A stretch of 64,000 nt of DNA, taken from contig NZ_KB899241.1 of assembly GCF_000378125.1 (NCBI RefSeq), positions 1,153,652 through 1,217,651 of the forward strand. Reading direction: 5' to 3'. Under the pieces are notes generated by a model, which did no database searches, was not told the DNA's origin, and saw nothing but the letters and a program-made list of their open reading frames with translations. The stretch's first letter is position 1, and each line of letters begins with the position of its first letter. Below, in pieces: positions 29,222 through 38,213 of the stretch. The translations under genes were made by a program, and so were the position numbers. Source of the DNA: Rudaea cellulosilytica DSM 22992 (GTDB lineage: Bacteria; Pseudomonadota; Gammaproteobacteria; Xanthomonadales; Rhodanobacteraceae).

Positions 29222-29542
29222 ATGCAGCCCGACGCGATAGAAAGGCTGCGTGCGCTGTGCGGCGGCGTACGCGACGGCGCGCTGTTGCGCATGTCGATCG
29301 CGAGTGCGCTGCTGGCGAACAACGACGCGCCCGCTGCGATCACCGAATTGCGCGAAGCACTGCGCTTTGATCCCGGGTATTCCGCCGCATGGAAACTGCT
29401 CGGCAAGACGTTGGCTGACTCGGGCGACACCGCCGCCGCGGCCAATGCCTACCGATCCGGCATCGACGCCGCCATCGAACGCGGCGACAAGCAGGCGGAA
29501 AAGGAAATGACGGTGTTCCTGCGTCGGCTTACGAAAGCCTGA
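29222..29542 (+). CDS. Small TPR-containing protein
   Basis: This 106-residue all-helical protein has two tetratricopeptide repeats (residues about 20-53 with NDAPAAITELREALRFDPG, and 54-88 with SAAWKLLGKTLADSGDTAAAANAYRSG). It lies 7 bp after the patatin stop and is probably in the same transcript. TPRs mediate protein contacts; the partner is unknown. Confidence 0.8.
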   Translation: MQPDAIERLRALCGGVRDGALLRMSIASALLANNDAPAAITELREALRFDPGYSAAWKLLGKTLADSGDTAAAANAYRSGIDAAIERGDKQAEKEMTVFLRRLTKA

Positions 29543-29581
29543 TCGTCTTTGGCTTGATTTCCGCCGCCGAAAGAGCGCGCG

Positions 29582-30514
29582 TCAAGGGATCAGCGCGATG
29601 TCCCGGTGCGCCATGTCGAGCAGGAGTCGGTGCTGGCGCAGCAGATCCCAGCCGATATGCAGATACGGTTCCTGTTCTTTACGGATGACGCGCATGCCGC
29701 CCTCGCCAAGGCTCGCGCGCACCTTTTCCGCGACTACGCTGCCGATGCGGACTTGCTGAAATTCCAGGATTTGCAGGGTCATTTCCCGGTTGGACAACGA
29801 GCTATGAGCGGTTTGATTGACGATGCGCGGATCGCCCGGACGGATGCCGAGCATATCGAGCAGGTTCTGATTCGGCGTGGCCAGTGACCAGCCGGTGTCG
29901 ATGGCCGACTTGACGCGAACGCCGTCGACGGTCGCGTCGACTTCGATGAGCGCGTCGTTATGGATGCTGGCCGCAAGGCGTGAGCCGTCGGGCAGGGCGC
30001 CGCCGAATACTTCGTCGAGCCGCGTACCGCGCGGATACAGGCGCAATACGCCTTTACTTCCGTCCAGGTCGATCGTATAGCGGCCGAGGAATTCCATGCC
30101 GAGCACGCACGGCATCGGATCACCTTCGTCGAACCAGCTTTGGTCACGCAGCATGAAGCGCACGCCCGTCTGCTTGCTGCCGCCTATCGCGACGTAGTCG
30201 ATTTCAACCTCGGGCATTTTTACCGCCCGATCCGCAGTTGCGGTGCGCACCGTGCCGATGTATTTGGCGCCGGCAGCGTACTTGGTGGAAAGCACACCTG
30301 CGCTGCTGGCTCCCGTATCTACGATGCATTGCACGCCGCGATGTTTGCCGATATCGACCGCGATCCACGGCTGGTTCGAGATTTTCAGCAATTCCGTTTG
30401 CGCGAGTGGTTGTGCGCAGTGACCGGTTGGCGAGAACGTGAGCAGCAGCAGACAGGACAACACCGCGCCAGCGCGCGGCAAGCACGCGGCGAGGTTGGAA
30501 TCAGCGAGCGGCAA
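29582..30514 (-). CDS. Secreted pepsin/retropepsin-like aspartic protease
   Basis: The frame contains two aspartic-protease lobes, each with a D-T-G motif (CIVDTGASSAG near the N-terminus and SAIDTGWSLATP in the second half), and a hydrophobic export signal (AVLSCLLLLTFSPTGHCA). The start is unclear. An ATG at 30601 would overlap the GNAT gene by 101 bp. A TTG at 30514 overlapping the GNAT stop, or a GTG a little further in, both fit the signal peptide. I give the TTG. Bacterial two-motif proteins of this type are predicted periplasmic peptidases or regulators; substrate unknown. Confidence 0.7.
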   Translation of the reverse strand: MPLADSNLAACLPRAGAVLSCLLLLTFSPTGHCAQPLAQTELLKISNQPWIAVDIGKHRGVQCIVDTGASSAGVLSTKYAAGAKYIGTVRTATADRAVKMPEVEIDYVAIGGSKQTGVRFMLRDQSWFDEGDPMPCVLGMEFLGRYTIDLDGSKGVLRLYPRGTRLDEVFGGALPDGSRLAASIHNDALIEVDATVDGVRVKSAIDTGWSLATPNQNLLDMLGIRPGDPRIVNQTAHSSLSNREMTLQILEFQQVRIGSVVAEKVRASLGEGGMRVIRKEQEPYLHIGWDLLRQHRLLLDMAHRDIALIP

Positions 30515-30980
30515 TGGGATCAAGCACAAGTCCGAGATAGCGTGTGCCCTGGATCGGATTGCGCCGATACGCGGTGATGTCGGTAAAGCCGAAGCTTTCA
30601 TACAAACGCTGGGCGGAAACCATACTCGGCAGCGTGTCGAGGACCATGCGCCGGTAGCCGATCGCTTGCGCTGTCGCGATCACACGCTCGACGAGGCGCC
30701 GCCCGAGCCCGGCCGCGCGGAATTGATCGCGAACGTAGAGGCGCTTCATTTCGCAATCGCGATCGTCGACCGGTCGCAGCGCGATACAGCCGGCGACGGC
30801 ATCGCCGTCACGTGCGAGTAACAGAGTGCCGCGCGGCGGCGCGTATTCGCCCGGCAGATTCGCCAGCTCCTGGGCGAAGCCCTGGAAGCAAAGGTCGACG
30901 CCGAGCGCGCGTTCGTACTCGCGCAGCAACTCCCGCGCGATCGCAATGTCTTCGGCTCGCGTCGCTTCGCGAATCTCCAT
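30501..30980 (-). CDS. GNAT-family N-acetyltransferase
   Basis: This 159-residue acetyltransferase has the acetyl-CoA-binding motif A (MKRLYVRDQFRAAGLGRRLVERVI) and motif B (YRRMVLDTLPSMVSAQRLYESFGF). I chose the ATG at 30980, since the longer frame runs into the downstream gene. It overlaps the aspartic protease start. The acceptor is unknown. Confidence 0.82.
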   Translation of the reverse strand: MEIREATRAEDIAIARELLREYERALGVDLCFQGFAQELANLPGEYAPPRGTLLLARDGDAVAGCIALRPVDDRDCEMKRLYVRDQFRAAGLGRRLVERVIATAQAIGYRRMVLDTLPSMVSAQRLYESFGFTDITAYRRNPIQGTRYLGLVLDPIAAR

Positions 30981-31020
30981 CGTCACGCCCCGGTTTTCGT
31001 CGTGCGGAGCACGAGCGCGA

Positions 31021-31950
31021 TCAATACTCGGCGATCGTCGGGTCGATTTCGCGCGCCCAGGCATTGATGCCGCCGGTGACGTTGTAAACCTTGGTGTAGC
31101 CGTGCGCGCGGAACTGCTCGGCCGCCTGCTGGCTGCGGCCGCCACTGCGGCAGAGGAACGCGATGGGCGCGTCCTTCGGCAGGTCGGCGAGCGCGGCGAT
31201 GCCGGCGTCGAGCGTACGGAACGGCGTCTTGAGCGCGGCGATCGCGCGTTCTTCTGGCGGGCGCACGTCGACAATCGTGATCGCCTCGTTCGCTTCGAGG
31301 CGCTGTGCGAGTTCACGCACGGACAGCTGCTTGACCGTCGAAGGCGCATTCGGATTGTCGATGGAAAGACCCGCTCCCTGCATCGTCTCGACCCAGTCGA
31401 TGCGGATACCGCGCGCGCGTTGCGCACTGCCCAAGTCGAACAGCACATCGATGCCGTTCGATTCGGAACGGAGCGCGTCATCCGATGGTTCGGCGAGGTG
31501 GAATTGCGGCTGGAAACGCGCATCGATGGAAAGGTGCAGGGCGAGGCCAGGTTCGGCGTCGGCGAGCGCGCTGCGGATCGCCTGCGCAGCCTGGTCGGTG
31601 ATCGTGATCGCAGGCGGCGTGCGATCGGGCAACGGCAGGCCGAACAAAGCCTGCAGCTCGCCCGAGTTGTACATCGACTGCACGATGTCGGCGCCGCCGA
31701 CCAGTTCGCCCTTGACGTAAAGCTGTGGAATCGTCGGCCAGTTGCCGTAGGCCTTGATGCCTTCGCGCATCTCCGCATCTTCGAGCACGTTGATCGTCGC
31801 GTACTGCGGCAACAATTCGTTGAGCACGCCCGAGGCTGCTGCGGAGAAACCGCATTGCGGCGCCTGCGGCGAACCCTTCATGAACAGGACGACGGGGTTG
31901 TCGCGCAGCAGGGTTTCGATACGGGTGCGCGTGGCGGGGGAGAGCGACAT
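31021..31950 (-). CDS. Grx4-type monothiol glutaredoxin fused to degenerate A-type and rhodanese domains
   Basis: This 309-residue protein has three modules. Residues 1-105 are a monothiol glutaredoxin with the active site CGFS (C33) and the WPTIPQLYVKGELVGG glutathione-binding region; such proteins carry [2Fe-2S] clusters. Residues about 112-205 resemble an A-type carrier (IscA/HesB) fold but lack its three cluster cysteines. Residues about 210-309 are a rhodanese domain with active cysteine C267 in FLCRSGGRSQ. The likely role is iron-sulfur delivery linked to sulfur or thiol transfer in the cytosol. The ATG at 31950 follows a GGGG-rich spacer. Function of the middle domain is inferred from fold resemblance. 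Confidence 0.85.
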   Translation of the reverse strand: MSLSPATRTRIETLLRDNPVVLFMKGSPQAPQCGFSAAASGVLNELLPQYATINVLEDAEMREGIKAYGNWPTIPQLYVKGELVGGADIVQSMYNSGELQALFGLPLPDRTPPAITITDQAAQAIRSALADAEPGLALHLSIDARFQPQFHLAEPSDDALRSESNGIDVLFDLGSAQRARGIRIDWVETMQGAGLSIDNPNAPSTVKQLSVRELAQRLEANEAITIVDVRPPEERAIAALKTPFRTLDAGIAALADLPKDAPIAFLCRSGGRSQQAAEQFRAHGYTKVYNVTGGINAWAREIDPTIAEY

Positions 31951-32028
31951 GGCGGGGTCCACAAGAGTCGGGCGGGAGATTATCCCCGATCTTGGGCCGC
32001 CTGCCGCGATTCTCAACCGCGAAGCGCG

Positions 32029-32832
32029 TCAGGCCGCGGCCGGCAGCGGCTCGACTGCGATGCGCACCGCCGGCGAATTCGCTACGGACAGCTCGCGCTC
32101 GGTCCAGTGCAGCACTTCCATCGCGCCGTCGTGGTGCTCGACGAGCGCGGTGCAGTGTTCGACCCAGTCGCCGTCGTTGAGATAGAGCGCGCCTTCCTCG
32201 TCGCGAATGCGACCGCGGTGGATGTGACCGCAGATGTGGCCGTCGTAGCCGTTCGCGCGTGCGCGCCCGGCGACGCGCGTTTCGAAATCTTCGATGAAAC
32301 GCCGCGCCGTGCCGATGCGCAGCTTGATGCCGAGCGAGATCGTGCGGTAGTCGAGGCCGATCCGTCGACGCAGCGCGTTGCCGACCCGATTGAGGCCGCC
32401 GACGAAACGTTGCATCACGTCGCCCACGCGCACGAGCCAGGCCGGTGCGGTGTGTTCGCCGTCGAATTCGTCGCCATGGCTGACCTTGTAGCGGCGCCCG
32501 TCCGCGCCGACATGCACCGCGTCGAGCGCGATATCGATGCCGCCGAAGCGCTGGCCGACGAAGCGACGCAGCGGCGCGTCGTGGTTGCCGGGGATGAAGG
32601 TCACGCGTGTGCCGCGCGCGGCGATGGCAAAGAGCTCCATCAGCACGGCGGTGTGGCTCGCGTGCCAAAATGGCTTGAGCAGCATGTTCTCGAGATCGAC
32701 GATGTCGCCGACGAGATAGAGCCGTTCGCTCGTCGTCGCGCGCAGGAAATCGAGCAGGTAATCGGCCTGGCAGTCACGCAGGCCCAAATGCACATCGGAG
32801 ATGAAGATGCTGCGGTAGCGACGCGTTTGCAT
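32029..32832 (-). CDS. LpxH-like metallophosphoesterase (UDP-2,3-diacylglucosamine diphosphatase family)
   Basis: This 267-residue calcineurin-like phosphoesterase has all metal-ligand motifs (DVHLGLRD, GDIVD, GNHD, HGDEFD, GHIHRG). It aligns best with the UDP-2,3-diacylglucosamine pyrophosphatase family. The GNHD motif, instead of the LpxH GNRD, places it with the LpxH2-like branch, whose lipid A role is unproven. It may act on UDP-sugar lipids or another phosphodiester. The gene neighbourhood gives no clear pathway. Confidence 0.75.
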   Translation of the reverse strand: MQTRRYRSIFISDVHLGLRDCQADYLLDFLRATTSERLYLVGDIVDLENMLLKPFWHASHTAVLMELFAIAARGTRVTFIPGNHDAPLRRFVGQRFGGIDIALDAVHVGADGRRYKVSHGDEFDGEHTAPAWLVRVGDVMQRFVGGLNRVGNALRRRIGLDYRTISLGIKLRIGTARRFIEDFETRVAGRARANGYDGHICGHIHRGRIRDEEGALYLNDGDWVEHCTALVEHHDGAMEVLHWTERELSVANSPAVRIAVEPLPAAA

Positions 32833-32903
32833 AACTGTCTCCCGGGGTCGACCCGGGAATGCAGCATAGGCAAAAAGTATAAAAAGTTTGTTTCCCGGGA
32901 AAG

Positions 32904-33488
32904 TCAGGGCGATGACAGCGAGCGCCCTGCCACAGGTAGGAGCGCCTCGCTCCAGCGGCGATATGCGGCGCCGCTCGGGTGCAGGCCGTCGTCGACGACC
33001 AGCGCCGGCTCCGCGCGTGAGAACGCGGTCAAATCGACGTAATGCACCTGTGCAGAATGGGAAATTTCCGCGTTAGCGGCATTGTATAAGTCGATGTCGC
33101 GCGCGATCTGCGCCGTGTCGCGCCCACTTTCCCGGCCAAAGCGGGTGACGCCCCAGTCGGGAATCGAGACAACGATCACGCGCCGCGGCTCACCGCCGGC
33201 GAGTTCGATCGCGCGCTCGAGCAGGGCGCGGAATTCGTCGCGATAGTTCGCGATGTCCCGGCCGCGGTATTGATTGTTGACGCCGATCAGCAGTGTGACC
33301 AGGTCGTAAGGCGGACGGAATGCGTATTGCGCCATCGCTGCGGCGAGTTCGTCCGTGGTCCAGCCGGTACGCGCAATGATTTCCGGCGCATCGATGCCGA
33401 GCGCTTGCGCGAGCTGCACCGGCCAGCGCTCGGCTTCGGCGACGCCTTCCCCGATCGTGTACGAATCGCCGAGGGCGAGAAAACGCAT
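32904..33488 (-). CDS. SGNH-hydrolase family esterase
   Basis: This 194-residue single-domain hydrolase has the SGNH blocks: block I FLALGDSYTIGEGV (Ser), a Gly-containing block II around ARTGWTTDEL, block III LIGVNNQYRG (Asn) and block V DDGLHPSG (Asp and His). No signal peptide is seen, so it is probably cytosolic. The substrate is unknown. Its 3' neighbour is the LpxH-like gene and its 5' neighbour an aminotransferase gene 23 bp upstream. Confidence 0.82.
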   Translation of the reverse strand: MRFLALGDSYTIGEGVAEAERWPVQLAQALGIDAPEIIARTGWTTDELAAAMAQYAFRPPYDLVTLLIGVNNQYRGRDIANYRDEFRALLERAIELAGGEPRRVIVVSIPDWGVTRFGRESGRDTAQIARDIDLYNAANAEISHSAQVHYVDLTAFSRAEPALVVDDGLHPSGAAYRRWSEALLPVAGRSLSSP

Positions 33489-33510
33489 TCGACTGCCGCC
33501 GCGCCAGCGG

Positions 33511-34779
33511 TCAGGCGACTTGGCGCTGCGGCTGCGCTGCGGCGAGGCGTTCGAGCACGCGCTCGATGCGCGTGAACACCTCGCGCATGTCCGGGGCCAG
33601 CGGCAGCAATGTGATGCGGAAGTGGTTGCGTGGTACGCAGTTGAAGCCGCGGCCCGGCACGATCAGCACGTTCTCGCTTTCGAGCAGGTCGAGCGCGAAC
33701 GCTTCGTCGTCGAAGCCCGGCAGGCGGTCGGCGCGCACGCTCGGGAACGCGTACATCGCACCCTTCGGCGCGACGAGGTCGAGGTAACGGCTCGCCGCGC
33801 AGGACTCGATCACGGCCTGGCGCGTCTCGTACAAGCGGCCGCCCGGCGCAACCAGCTCGGCGATCGTCTGCGGTCCTTCGAGCGACGGCGCAATCGCATA
33901 CTGACCGGCGACGTTCGCGCACAGGCGCAAGCTCGCGAGCAGGTCGAGCGCGGCCTCGAGCGGCTCGATCGCCGCTTTCGCGCCGGTCATCGACAGCCAA
34001 CCGACGCGGTAGCCGCAGGCGCGCTGCACCTTGGAAAGACCGTCGAAGGTCAGGCACGGCACGTCGCCGGCGATCTTCGCTAGCGCGGTGAACTCGGCCT
34101 TGTCATAGACGATCTCGTCGTAGATTTCGTCCGACATCAGCACGAGTCCATGCTTGTCGGCGATGCGCACGATTGCTTCGAGCAATTCGCGTGGATAGAT
34201 CGCGCCGGTCGGATTGTTCGGATTGACCAGCACGATCGCACGCGTGCGCGGCGTGACCAGCGCTTCGATCTCGGCCGCATCGGGCGTGTGTTCGCGCTCG
34301 GCCGGGCAGGTGTAGTAGACCGGCTTGCCGCCATTCAGCGTGACCGCGGCGCTCCACAGCGGGTAATCCGGGCTCGGCAGCAGCACTTCGTCGCCGTCGC
34401 TGAGCAGCGAGCGCAGGGCGAGGTCGATCAGCTCGCTGACGCCGTTGCCGATGAAGATGCGGTCGACATGCGCCTCGGCGATGCCGTGCGCATGCTGCTG
34501 GGCGACGATCGCTTCGCGCGCCTCGACCAGGCCTTTCTGGTGGCAGTAGGCCTCGCTCGAGACGAGATTGCGCTCGATCGCCTGACGCACGTGGTCGGGC
34601 ACGGTGAAACCGAATACCGACGGGTTGCCGATGTTGAGCTTGGCGATCTTGCGGCCGGCAGCTTCGAGTTCGAGCGCGCGGCGGGCGAGCGCGCCGCGGA
34701 TTTCGTAACGCACGTTTTCCAGCCGCGCGCCGGTGCGCACGGGACCTGGGACTCGACTCGATTTGCCTTGCATAACCAT
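33511..34779 (-). CDS. Class I/II aminotransferase (AlaA-like)
   Basis: This 422-residue PLP enzyme has AIVLVNPNNPTGAIYPRELL, an active-site lysine in LTFDGLSKVQRACGYRVGW and an arginine near the C-terminus. It resembles the AlaA-type glutamate-pyruvate aminotransferase family, which often forms alanine. I chose the ATG at 34779; a second ATG six bases later is equally possible. It is likely in a transcript with the SGNH hydrolase. Confidence 0.85.
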   Translation of the reverse strand: MVMQGKSSRVPGPVRTGARLENVRYEIRGALARRALELEAAGRKIAKLNIGNPSVFGFTVPDHVRQAIERNLVSSEAYCHQKGLVEAREAIVAQQHAHGIAEAHVDRIFIGNGVSELIDLALRSLLSDGDEVLLPSPDYPLWSAAVTLNGGKPVYYTCPAEREHTPDAAEIEALVTPRTRAIVLVNPNNPTGAIYPRELLEAIVRIADKHGLVLMSDEIYDEIVYDKAEFTALAKIAGDVPCLTFDGLSKVQRACGYRVGWLSMTGAKAAIEPLEAALDLLASLRLCANVAGQYAIAPSLEGPQTIAELVAPGGRLYETRQAVIESCAASRYLDLVAPKGAMYAFPSVRADRLPGFDDEAFALDLLESENVLIVPGRGFNCVPRNHFRITLLPLAPDMREVFTRIERVLERLAAAQPQRQVA

Positions 34780-34882
34780 GGGAACCACGATCCGATTGGG
34801 ATTTTCACGACAATTGAACAAATCATCCTAGCGGAACGAGGCTTGAATTCAAGCATTTTGCGGGCAAGTGCGACGTTTTTCG

Positions 34883-35974
34883 TCAGGCCGGCCGCGTCGC
34901 CATGGCGGTGGCGGCGGCGATGTTCTGGCGGACGCGCGCTACCTCCTGCGGTGGGAGCAGCGGATCGGAAAGCATTTCCTCGCAGGTCCGGATGCAGGCG
35001 GCGTAGTCGTGCAAGGCGTACAGCGACGCGGCAAGTTCGTAGCGCGCCAGCCAGCCGTAGGCGTGCCGGTTGATGCGCAGGCTGTCGGTAGTAGGCGGCG
35101 TCGAGCAGGCGATCCGCGCATAGTCTCGAGCCTCCTCGTGCCGGCCATGGGCACGCAAATATCGAGCGAGAAAGCATGCCGACTCGGCACGCGAAGGACG
35201 AAACCGCCAAGCGTCGAGGTAGGCAGCGACGACGTCGTTGAACGGATAGCCGAGCTGCTGCTTGAGCTGGGCGATCATGAATTTCGAAAAGTATACTTCC
35301 TCGGCCCAGCCGCCGATCTCGACGCGGCGCTGGTAGACTTCGATCGCCTCGGTCATTTCTCCGGCATCGAACAGACTTTGCGCGAGATAGAAGACGTAAC
35401 GTGCATTATCCGGTTCATCGGCGAGTGCGCGCCGCAGCACGTCGGCATCGCGGCGATATTTCTCCACCAAGTCGCCTTGGCTGCGCGCGCCGCCGCCAAC
35501 GCGGCGGATGCGTGCACCGCCGAGTTTCTTCACGCCGGCGAGTTGCGAACAGGTCAAATGTTCGTGAACCACTCCCTTCCATGTCCAGTCGACATCGAGT
35601 CGGACGAGCGCATCGCGCCAATAGTTCGTCACCTTGTCGACGATCTCCAATGCATAGCCGGGGCCATCGAGGTTACGGAAAACGCGGCCAGGTTCGACCT
35701 CGAGCAGGTCGTCGGCGTCAATGATCAGAGCATAGTCGCCGTGCCGGCGCGCGAGTTCGAGCGCCTCGTTGCGATTGGTCGCGAAATCGACCCAGGGCCG
35801 CTCGATCAACTCGCCGGGCAGGTGCGAAAGCAGTTGGCGAATCCGGTCCTGCGTGCCGTCCGTCGAGCCCGTGTCGGCGATCGCCCAGCAGTCGATGTAA
35901 GGCAATACGGAGCGCAGACAGCGTTCGATGACCGCAGTCTCGTCTTTCACGATCATGTTCAGGCAAACGCGCAT
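34883..35974 (-). CDS. GT2 glycosyltransferase with C-terminal TPR-like repeats
   Basis: This 363-residue protein has a GT-A domain (residues 1-200: MRVCLNMIVKDE, DTGSTDGT, and the metal site IIDADDLLEVE). A helical region from about residue 205 onward contains TPR-like units (ADEPDNARYVFYLAQSLFDA and two more). This tail is typical of GT2 proteins that glycosylate cell-surface or secreted targets. The ATG at 35974 is divergent from rsgA, 49 bp away. Confidence 0.85.
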   Translation of the reverse strand: MRVCLNMIVKDETAVIERCLRSVLPYIDCWAIADTGSTDGTQDRIRQLLSHLPGELIERPWVDFATNRNEALELARRHGDYALIIDADDLLEVEPGRVFRNLDGPGYALEIVDKVTNYWRDALVRLDVDWTWKGVVHEHLTCSQLAGVKKLGGARIRRVGGGARSQGDLVEKYRRDADVLRRALADEPDNARYVFYLAQSLFDAGEMTEAIEVYQRRVEIGGWAEEVYFSKFMIAQLKQQLGYPFNDVVAAYLDAWRFRPSRAESACFLARYLRAHGRHEEARDYARIACSTPPTTDSLRINRHAYGWLARYELAASLYALHDYAACIRTCEEMLSDPLLPPQEVARVRQNIAAATAMATRPA

Positions 35975-36023
35975 GCGCGATTCGTTCTCGTCAGCTACCC
36001 GACTGCGCCGTAGAATGCCCAGC

Positions 36024-37112
36024 ATGCCATTGCCGCACGAATCGTCTCAAGCTTTGTATACCGTCGGGTGGCGCGATGACTTGCCTTTGCCCGCGGACGC
36101 CGCGCCGGCATCGCGCCTCGCCCGCGTGATCATCCAGCACCGCAACGGCTACGTGCTCAGCGATGGCGAAAACGAGTTCGCGGCGCAACCGGCGCCGCGA
36201 TTCCTGCGCCGCCGTGCCGCGCCCGATGCGCGTCCGGCGGTCGGCGATTTCGTCCTCGTCGACGCGGCGACGCCAGCGGTCATCCAGGAAGTGCTGCCAC
36301 GACACACGGTGCTCGCGCGTGCCGCGGCGGGCGAGCGCTACGCGCGCCAGATCATCGCCACGAACATCGACACCGCCTTCGTGCTCATGGGTCTCGATGG
36401 CGACTTCAATCCACGCCGCATCGAACGCTACCTGCTACTGATCGCCGGCAGCGGGGTCAGGCCGGTGATCGTATTGACCAAGGCCGATCTGATCGCCGAT
36501 GCCGCGCGGCACAGCGAAATCGCCGCGTTGCGCGCGCAGCTGCCGCCGGACATCGAATTGCACGCGCTCAACGCCAAGGATGTGGCGGCGGTCGCGCCGT
36601 TGCTGCGCCACCTGCAGCGCGGCGACAGCGCCGTGCTGCTCGGCTCGAGCGGTGCCGGGAAATCGACGCTGACGAACACCTTGCTCGGGCGTGAGCGTCA
36701 GGCCACCAGCACGGTGCGCGAACACGACAGCCGTGGCCGGCACACGACCACGCATAGGGCCCTGATCGCGCTACCGAGCGGCGGCTGCCTGATCGACACG
36801 CCCGGCATGCGCGAATTGAAGCTCACCGGCGACGAAGACCTTGCCGCGGCCAGCTTCGACGACATCGAAGCGCTCGCGCTCGAATGCCGCTTCGGCGACT
36901 GCGCGCACGGCGCCGAACCGGGCTGCGCGGTGCGCGCAGCGCTGGCATCGGGTGCGCTCGATCCGGCGCGCTGGGAAAGCTACAAGAAGCTTCGCGACGA
37001 GCTCGGCGTCGCGAACGAGTCGCTCGCTACTCAACTCGAACGCAAGGCCGATTCGAAGGTGCAAACTCGCGCCCTCAGCAAGCGTCTGGTCGACAAGTAC
37101 GGCAGGCGCTGA
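36024..37112 (+). CDS. rsgA: Ribosome-associated GTPase RsgA
   Basis: This 362-residue circularly permuted GTPase matures the 30S subunit. An OB-fold precedes the GTPase domain. The nucleotide motifs occur in permuted order: G4 VLTKADL, G1 GSSGAGKST (P-loop) and G3 DTPGMRE. The C-terminal zinc motif is CRFGDCAHGAEPGC. The ATG at 36024 follows an alternative ATG at 36015. Confidence 0.95.
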   Translation: MPLPHESSQALYTVGWRDDLPLPADAAPASRLARVIIQHRNGYVLSDGENEFAAQPAPRFLRRRAAPDARPAVGDFVLVDAATPAVIQEVLPRHTVLARAAAGERYARQIIATNIDTAFVLMGLDGDFNPRRIERYLLLIAGSGVRPVIVLTKADLIADAARHSEIAALRAQLPPDIELHALNAKDVAAVAPLLRHLQRGDSAVLLGSSGAGKSTLTNTLLGRERQATSTVREHDSRGRHTTTHRALIALPSGGCLIDTPGMRELKLTGDEDLAAASFDDIEALALECRFGDCAHGAEPGCAVRAALASGALDPARWESYKKLRDELGVANESLATQLERKADSKVQTRALSKRLVDKYGRR

Positions 37113-37194
37113 TGACTTTGCCCGTGTCCACCACATAGCGGGTACGGAGCGCGATACCGCGTTTGCCACGGTTTGTTGCGAGCGATTGAAGCAG

Positions 37195-38103
37195 TCAATC
37201 TAGCCGCAAATCCTCCGCCAACCAGTCGAGAAATACACGCACGCGCGCGGGCAGATGGCCGCCGCGGCCGAGGTAGACGGCATGCAGCGGCTCGATGTCG
37301 CCGGGATTGGCCGCTTCGAGCACGGCGACGAGACTGCCGGCGTCGAGGTCGCTCTGCACGTGGAAACTCGACAGCCGCGCCAGTCCCGCGCCGGCGAGCA
37401 CGAGCGCGCGCAGTGCTTCGCCGTTGCTGACACGCGCGCGGCCGTTGATCGGCAGGTGCGTGACATCACCGCGGCGTTCGCGCAGCGGCCAGCTTTCGGT
37501 GCTGTGCGGGTAGTTGAAGCCAAGGCGAACGTGGTCGCCGAGATCTTTGATCGTCGCCGGCGTGCCGTGTTTGCGCAGATAGGCGGGCGTAGCGACGATG
37601 ACTTTGTGGCTGTCGCCGAGATGACGCGCAACGAGGCGCGACGATGGCAGCGCGCCGTGGCGGATGGCGACGTCGGCGCGTTCGTCGACGAGATCGACGA
37701 CGCGGTCGGTGAGTTCGACGTCGACGCTCACCTCGGCGTAGCGCGCGAGGAACTTCGGCAGCAACGGCATCAGTAACCTCTGGCCGAACGGCACACTGCA
37801 GTTCACGCGCACGCGGCCGCGCGGCGCGGCGCCGGCGGCGACCGAGCGCTCGGCTTCGTCGAGATCGGCGAGCACGCGCTGACTGCGCTCGTAGAACGTG
37901 GCGCCTTCGGCGGTGAGTTCGAGGCGGCGTGTCGAGCGCTGCAACAGACGCACGCCGAGCCGGGCTTCGAGGCGGGCGACGAGTTTGGAGATCGCCGACG
38001 GCGTCATGCGCAATTCGCGCGCCGCCGCGGAAAAACTGCGGCGCGAAACGGCGCGTACGAACGCTTCCATCTCGCCGGCGCGGTTCACTTCGAGCCGTGG
38101 CAT
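37195..38103 (-). CDS. LysR-family regulator (divergent from MFS transporter)
   Basis: This 302-residue LysR protein has a winged HTH (SFSAAARELRMTPSAISKLVARLEARLG) and a typical effector domain. It is divergent from an MFS exporter and an aldo/keto reductase, the usual arrangement for a regulator of its neighbours. A TCCATC-N16-GATGGA inverted repeat (38128-38155) lies in the 110-bp shared region and is a candidate operator. The effector is unknown. Confidence 0.9.
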   Translation of the reverse strand: MPRLEVNRAGEMEAFVRAVSRRSFSAAARELRMTPSAISKLVARLEARLGVRLLQRSTRRLELTAEGATFYERSQRVLADLDEAERSVAAGAAPRGRVRVNCSVPFGQRLLMPLLPKFLARYAEVSVDVELTDRVVDLVDERADVAIRHGALPSSRLVARHLGDSHKVIVATPAYLRKHGTPATIKDLGDHVRLGFNYPHSTESWPLRERRGDVTHLPINGRARVSNGEALRALVLAGAGLARLSSFHVQSDLDAGSLVAVLEAANPGDIEPLHAVYLGRGGHLPARVRVFLDWLAEDLRLD

Positions 38104-38127
38104 GGGAATTCAACTCACAAACGGTTT

Positions 38128-38155
38128 TCCATCCGGCATTCTAGTCACAGATGGA
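38128..38155. promoter_or_regulatory. Candidate operator between LysR and MFS genes
   Basis: TCCATC (38128-38133) and GATGGA (38150-38155) form an inverted repeat with 16-bp spacing. It is the only clear symmetry in the divergent promoter region. Binding by the adjacent LysR protein is inferred from position. Confidence 0.25.
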
Positions 38156-38213
38156 TCGCGCCACCAGAATCCCGGCATCGACGCGTTGCGCGTCCCGCGT
38201 TTCGGAGATTCCC

